A stretch of DNA of 7,539 bases from Bacteroidota bacterium. Lineage in GTDB: Bacteria; Bacteroidota; Bacteroidia; Chitinophagales; Chitinophagaceae. The stretch spans positions 1 through 7,539 of the forward strand of contig JAEWDG010000115.1 in NCBI GenBank assembly GCA_023390215.1, given 5' to 3'. The translations under genes and the position numbers were made by a program. Positions 6,449 to 7,539 of the stretch are shown here, in pieces; positions within the stretch are counted from its first letter, which is position 1, and every line of letters begins with the position of its first letter. The notes beneath the pieces were generated by a model that did no database searches, had not been told where the DNA came from, and saw only the letters and a list, made by a program, of their open reading frames with translations.

Positions 6449-7504
6449 TTATCGGGTATGGTATTGTTGTGTATAATAGTTTTGATAGTTTCCGCTGGTT
6501 ACTTCGTTTAACCATTCCTGGTTGTTCAGGTACCAGTCGATGGTTTTTGAAATTCCTTCTTCAAATTGCAGAGAAGGCATCCAGCCAAGCTCATCTTTCA
6601 GTTTTGTTGCATCGATTGCATAGCGCAGGTCATGACCCGCCCTGTCTTTCACATAGGTGATCAATTTTTCACTTTCGCCTGCTTCGCGGCCCAGCTTTAT
6701 ATCCATTTGCCTGCACAACTCGTTCACAAGTGCTATGTTTGTCCATTCATTATGTCCGCCAATATTGTACGTTTCACCAATCTTCCCGTTATGGAAGATA
6801 ACATCTATGGCACGAACATGATCTTCAACAAAAAGCCAGTCACGGATATTTTCGCCCTTGCCATAAATAGGCAGGGGTTTTTTGTTGATGATGTTATTAA
6901 TGCAGAGTGGAATTAATTTTTCCGGGAAATGATAAGGCCCGTAATTGTTTGAGCAGTTGGAGATCTTTACCGGAAGATGGTAAGTGTGATAATATGCTCT
7001 CACAAAATGATCTGATGAAGCTTTTGAGGCAGAGTAGGGGCTGCGTGGATCGTAAGCCGTTTCTTCTGTAAAAAAACCTTCCGGGCCCAGCGAACCATAT
7101 ACTTCGTCGGTAGAGATATGATAGAAAATTTTCCCATCCATATGCTCTTTCCACGCTTCTTTAGCTACCTGTAATAGCGTAACCGTTCCGATCACATTGG
7201 TGGTAACAAATGATAACGGATCAGCGATAGAACGATCCACGTGACTTTCGGCTGCGCAATGCAGCACACTATCGAACTTATGTTCTAAAAAAAGATCCTC
7301 AACTAATTTCATATCGGCGATATCGCCTTTTACGAAATGATAATTTGGCGCGTTTTCGATATCCTTTAAATTCTCAAGGTTACCTGCGTATGTAAGCTTA
7401 TCGAGATTTACAATTTTATAACCGGGGTATTTGCTTACAAACAAACGGGTAAGGTGAGAACCGATAAAACCGGCACCTCCTGTAATTAATATGGTTTTTT
7501 TCAT
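6449..7504 (-). CDS. rfbB: dTDP-glucose 4,6-dehydratase
   Basis: A 351-residue extended short-chain dehydrogenase/reductase that converts dTDP-glucose to dTDP-4-keto-6-deoxy-glucose using tightly bound NAD. The cofactor motif TGGAGFIGSH spans 8-17. YAGNLENL (39-46), HCAAESHVDRSI (82-93) and the catalytic STDEVYG follow at 131-137, where Thr132, Asp133 and Glu134 act in dehydration. The YSASK active site is at 157-161 (Tyr157, Lys161), then NCSNNYGPYHFPEKLIP (183-199) and RDWLFVEDHVRAI (221-233). Length and motif order are normal for RmlB. A GTG immediately precedes the ATG, so a frame one codon longer exists. I chose the ATG at 7504 because it gives MKKTILITGGAGFIGSH, the standard start. It is followed without a gap by rfbA. 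The enzymes that would use its product, such as RfbC and RfbD, are not in the window. Confidence 0.97.
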   Translation of the reverse strand: MKKTILITGGAGFIGSHLTRLFVSKYPGYKIVNLDKLTYAGNLENLKDIENAPNYHFVKGDIADMKLVEDLFLEHKFDSVLHCAAESHVDRSIADPLSFVTTNVIGTVTLLQVAKEAWKEHMDGKIFYHISTDEVYGSLGPEGFFTEETAYDPRSPYSASKASSDHFVRAYYHTYHLPVKISNCSNNYGPYHFPEKLIPLCINNIINKKPLPIYGKGENIRDWLFVEDHVRAIDVIFHNGKIGETYNIGGHNEWTNIALVNELCRQMDIKLGREAGESEKLITYVKDRAGHDLRYAIDATKLKDELGWMPSLQFEEGISKTIDWYLNNQEWLNEVTSGNYQNYYTQQYHTR

Positions 7505-7507
7505 CAC

Positions 7508-7539
7508 TTAACTTTTGTTCCGCCAGGTCTGCAGATTGA
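7508..7539 (-). CDS. Possible 3' end of an upstream gene in the same operon, unidentified
   Basis: The last 32 bases hold a frame open from the window edge to a TAA at 7510-7508, ending N-L-Q-T-W-R-N-K-S. That would leave three bases before the rfbB ATG, in keeping with the tight spacing of the other genes. A second frame is also open and would end in a TGA that overlaps the rfbB ATG by one base (TGATG). Ten or so codons are too few to choose between the two or to name a product. I see no promoter-like sequence here, which favours rfbB being internal to a longer operon. Confidence 0.25.
   Translation of the reverse strand, partial: NLQTWRNKS

Noticed and set aside
6412..7154. Open frames overlapping rfbA and rfbB (82-116 codons on the plus strand, 85 codons on the minus strand)
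   Set aside because: They are fully covered by rfbA/rfbB, whose catalytic motifs are intact, and show no independent coding signal.
1..7539. Mobile element, CRISPR array, tRNA or defence system
   Set aside because: No transposase, integrase, regularly spaced repeats, tRNA-like folds or defence-gene motifs were seen; every sizeable stretch is explained by polysaccharide genes in a single direction.

Overview
The window is part of a surface-polysaccharide (O-antigen or capsule) biosynthesis locus. Every real gene lies on the minus strand, so transcription runs from right (7539) to left (1). The protein families, the A-rich rather than Shine-Dalgarno-like leaders, a TAnnTTTG-type promoter candidate and the moderate GC content all suggest a Bacteroidota genome. 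Within that phylum the Chitinophagia/Sphingobacteriia side seems likeliest, but this is inferred from style; there is no rRNA or other marker gene in the window.

Layout in transcription order. A possible 3' tail of an unseen upstream gene ends at 7508. It is followed by rfbB (dTDP-glucose 4,6-dehydratase, 7504-6449), rfbA (glucose-1-phosphate thymidylyltransferase, 6448-5591), a Wzx-type flippase (5555-4272), an FkbM-family methyltransferase (4267-3500), a GT4-type glycosyltransferase (3500-2430), a WbpD/WlbB-type UDP-sugar N-acetyltransferase (2423-1845), a WbpB/WlbA-type UDP-sugar 3-dehydrogenase (1836-940), and finally, after a 92-base gap, the first 282 codons of an asnB-type glutamine amidotransferase/synthetase (847 to the window edge). 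Most junctions are extremely tight: stop directly abutting start for rfbB/rfbA, a one-base TAATG overlap for fkbM/GT4, and gaps of 4, 6 and 8 bases elsewhere. The exceptions are 35 bases before wzx and 92 bases before asnB. This looks like one operon, possibly with an internal promoter for asnB.

How the genes fit together. RfbA and RfbB make dTDP-4-keto-6-deoxy-glucose, the branch point for dTDP-rhamnose and other 6-deoxysugars; the enzymes that would commit it to an end product are not in the window. The WbpB and WbpD homologues are two of the steps from UDP-GlcNAc to UDP-2,3-diacetamido-2,3-dideoxy-glucuronic acid; the 6-dehydrogenase and the aminotransferase are absent here. The GT4 enzyme adds a sugar to the lipid-linked repeat unit, the FkbM protein probably O-methylates a sugar, and the flippase moves the finished unit across the inner membrane. 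The AsnB-like enzyme next to the uronic-acid genes may convert a sugar carboxylate to a carboxamide.

I see no RNA gene, CRISPR array, mobile element, phage gene or long repeat. No intergenic stretch exceeds 92 bases. I found no undescribed system: the interest lies in the combination of known parts, above all diacetamido-uronic acid genes beside asnB.
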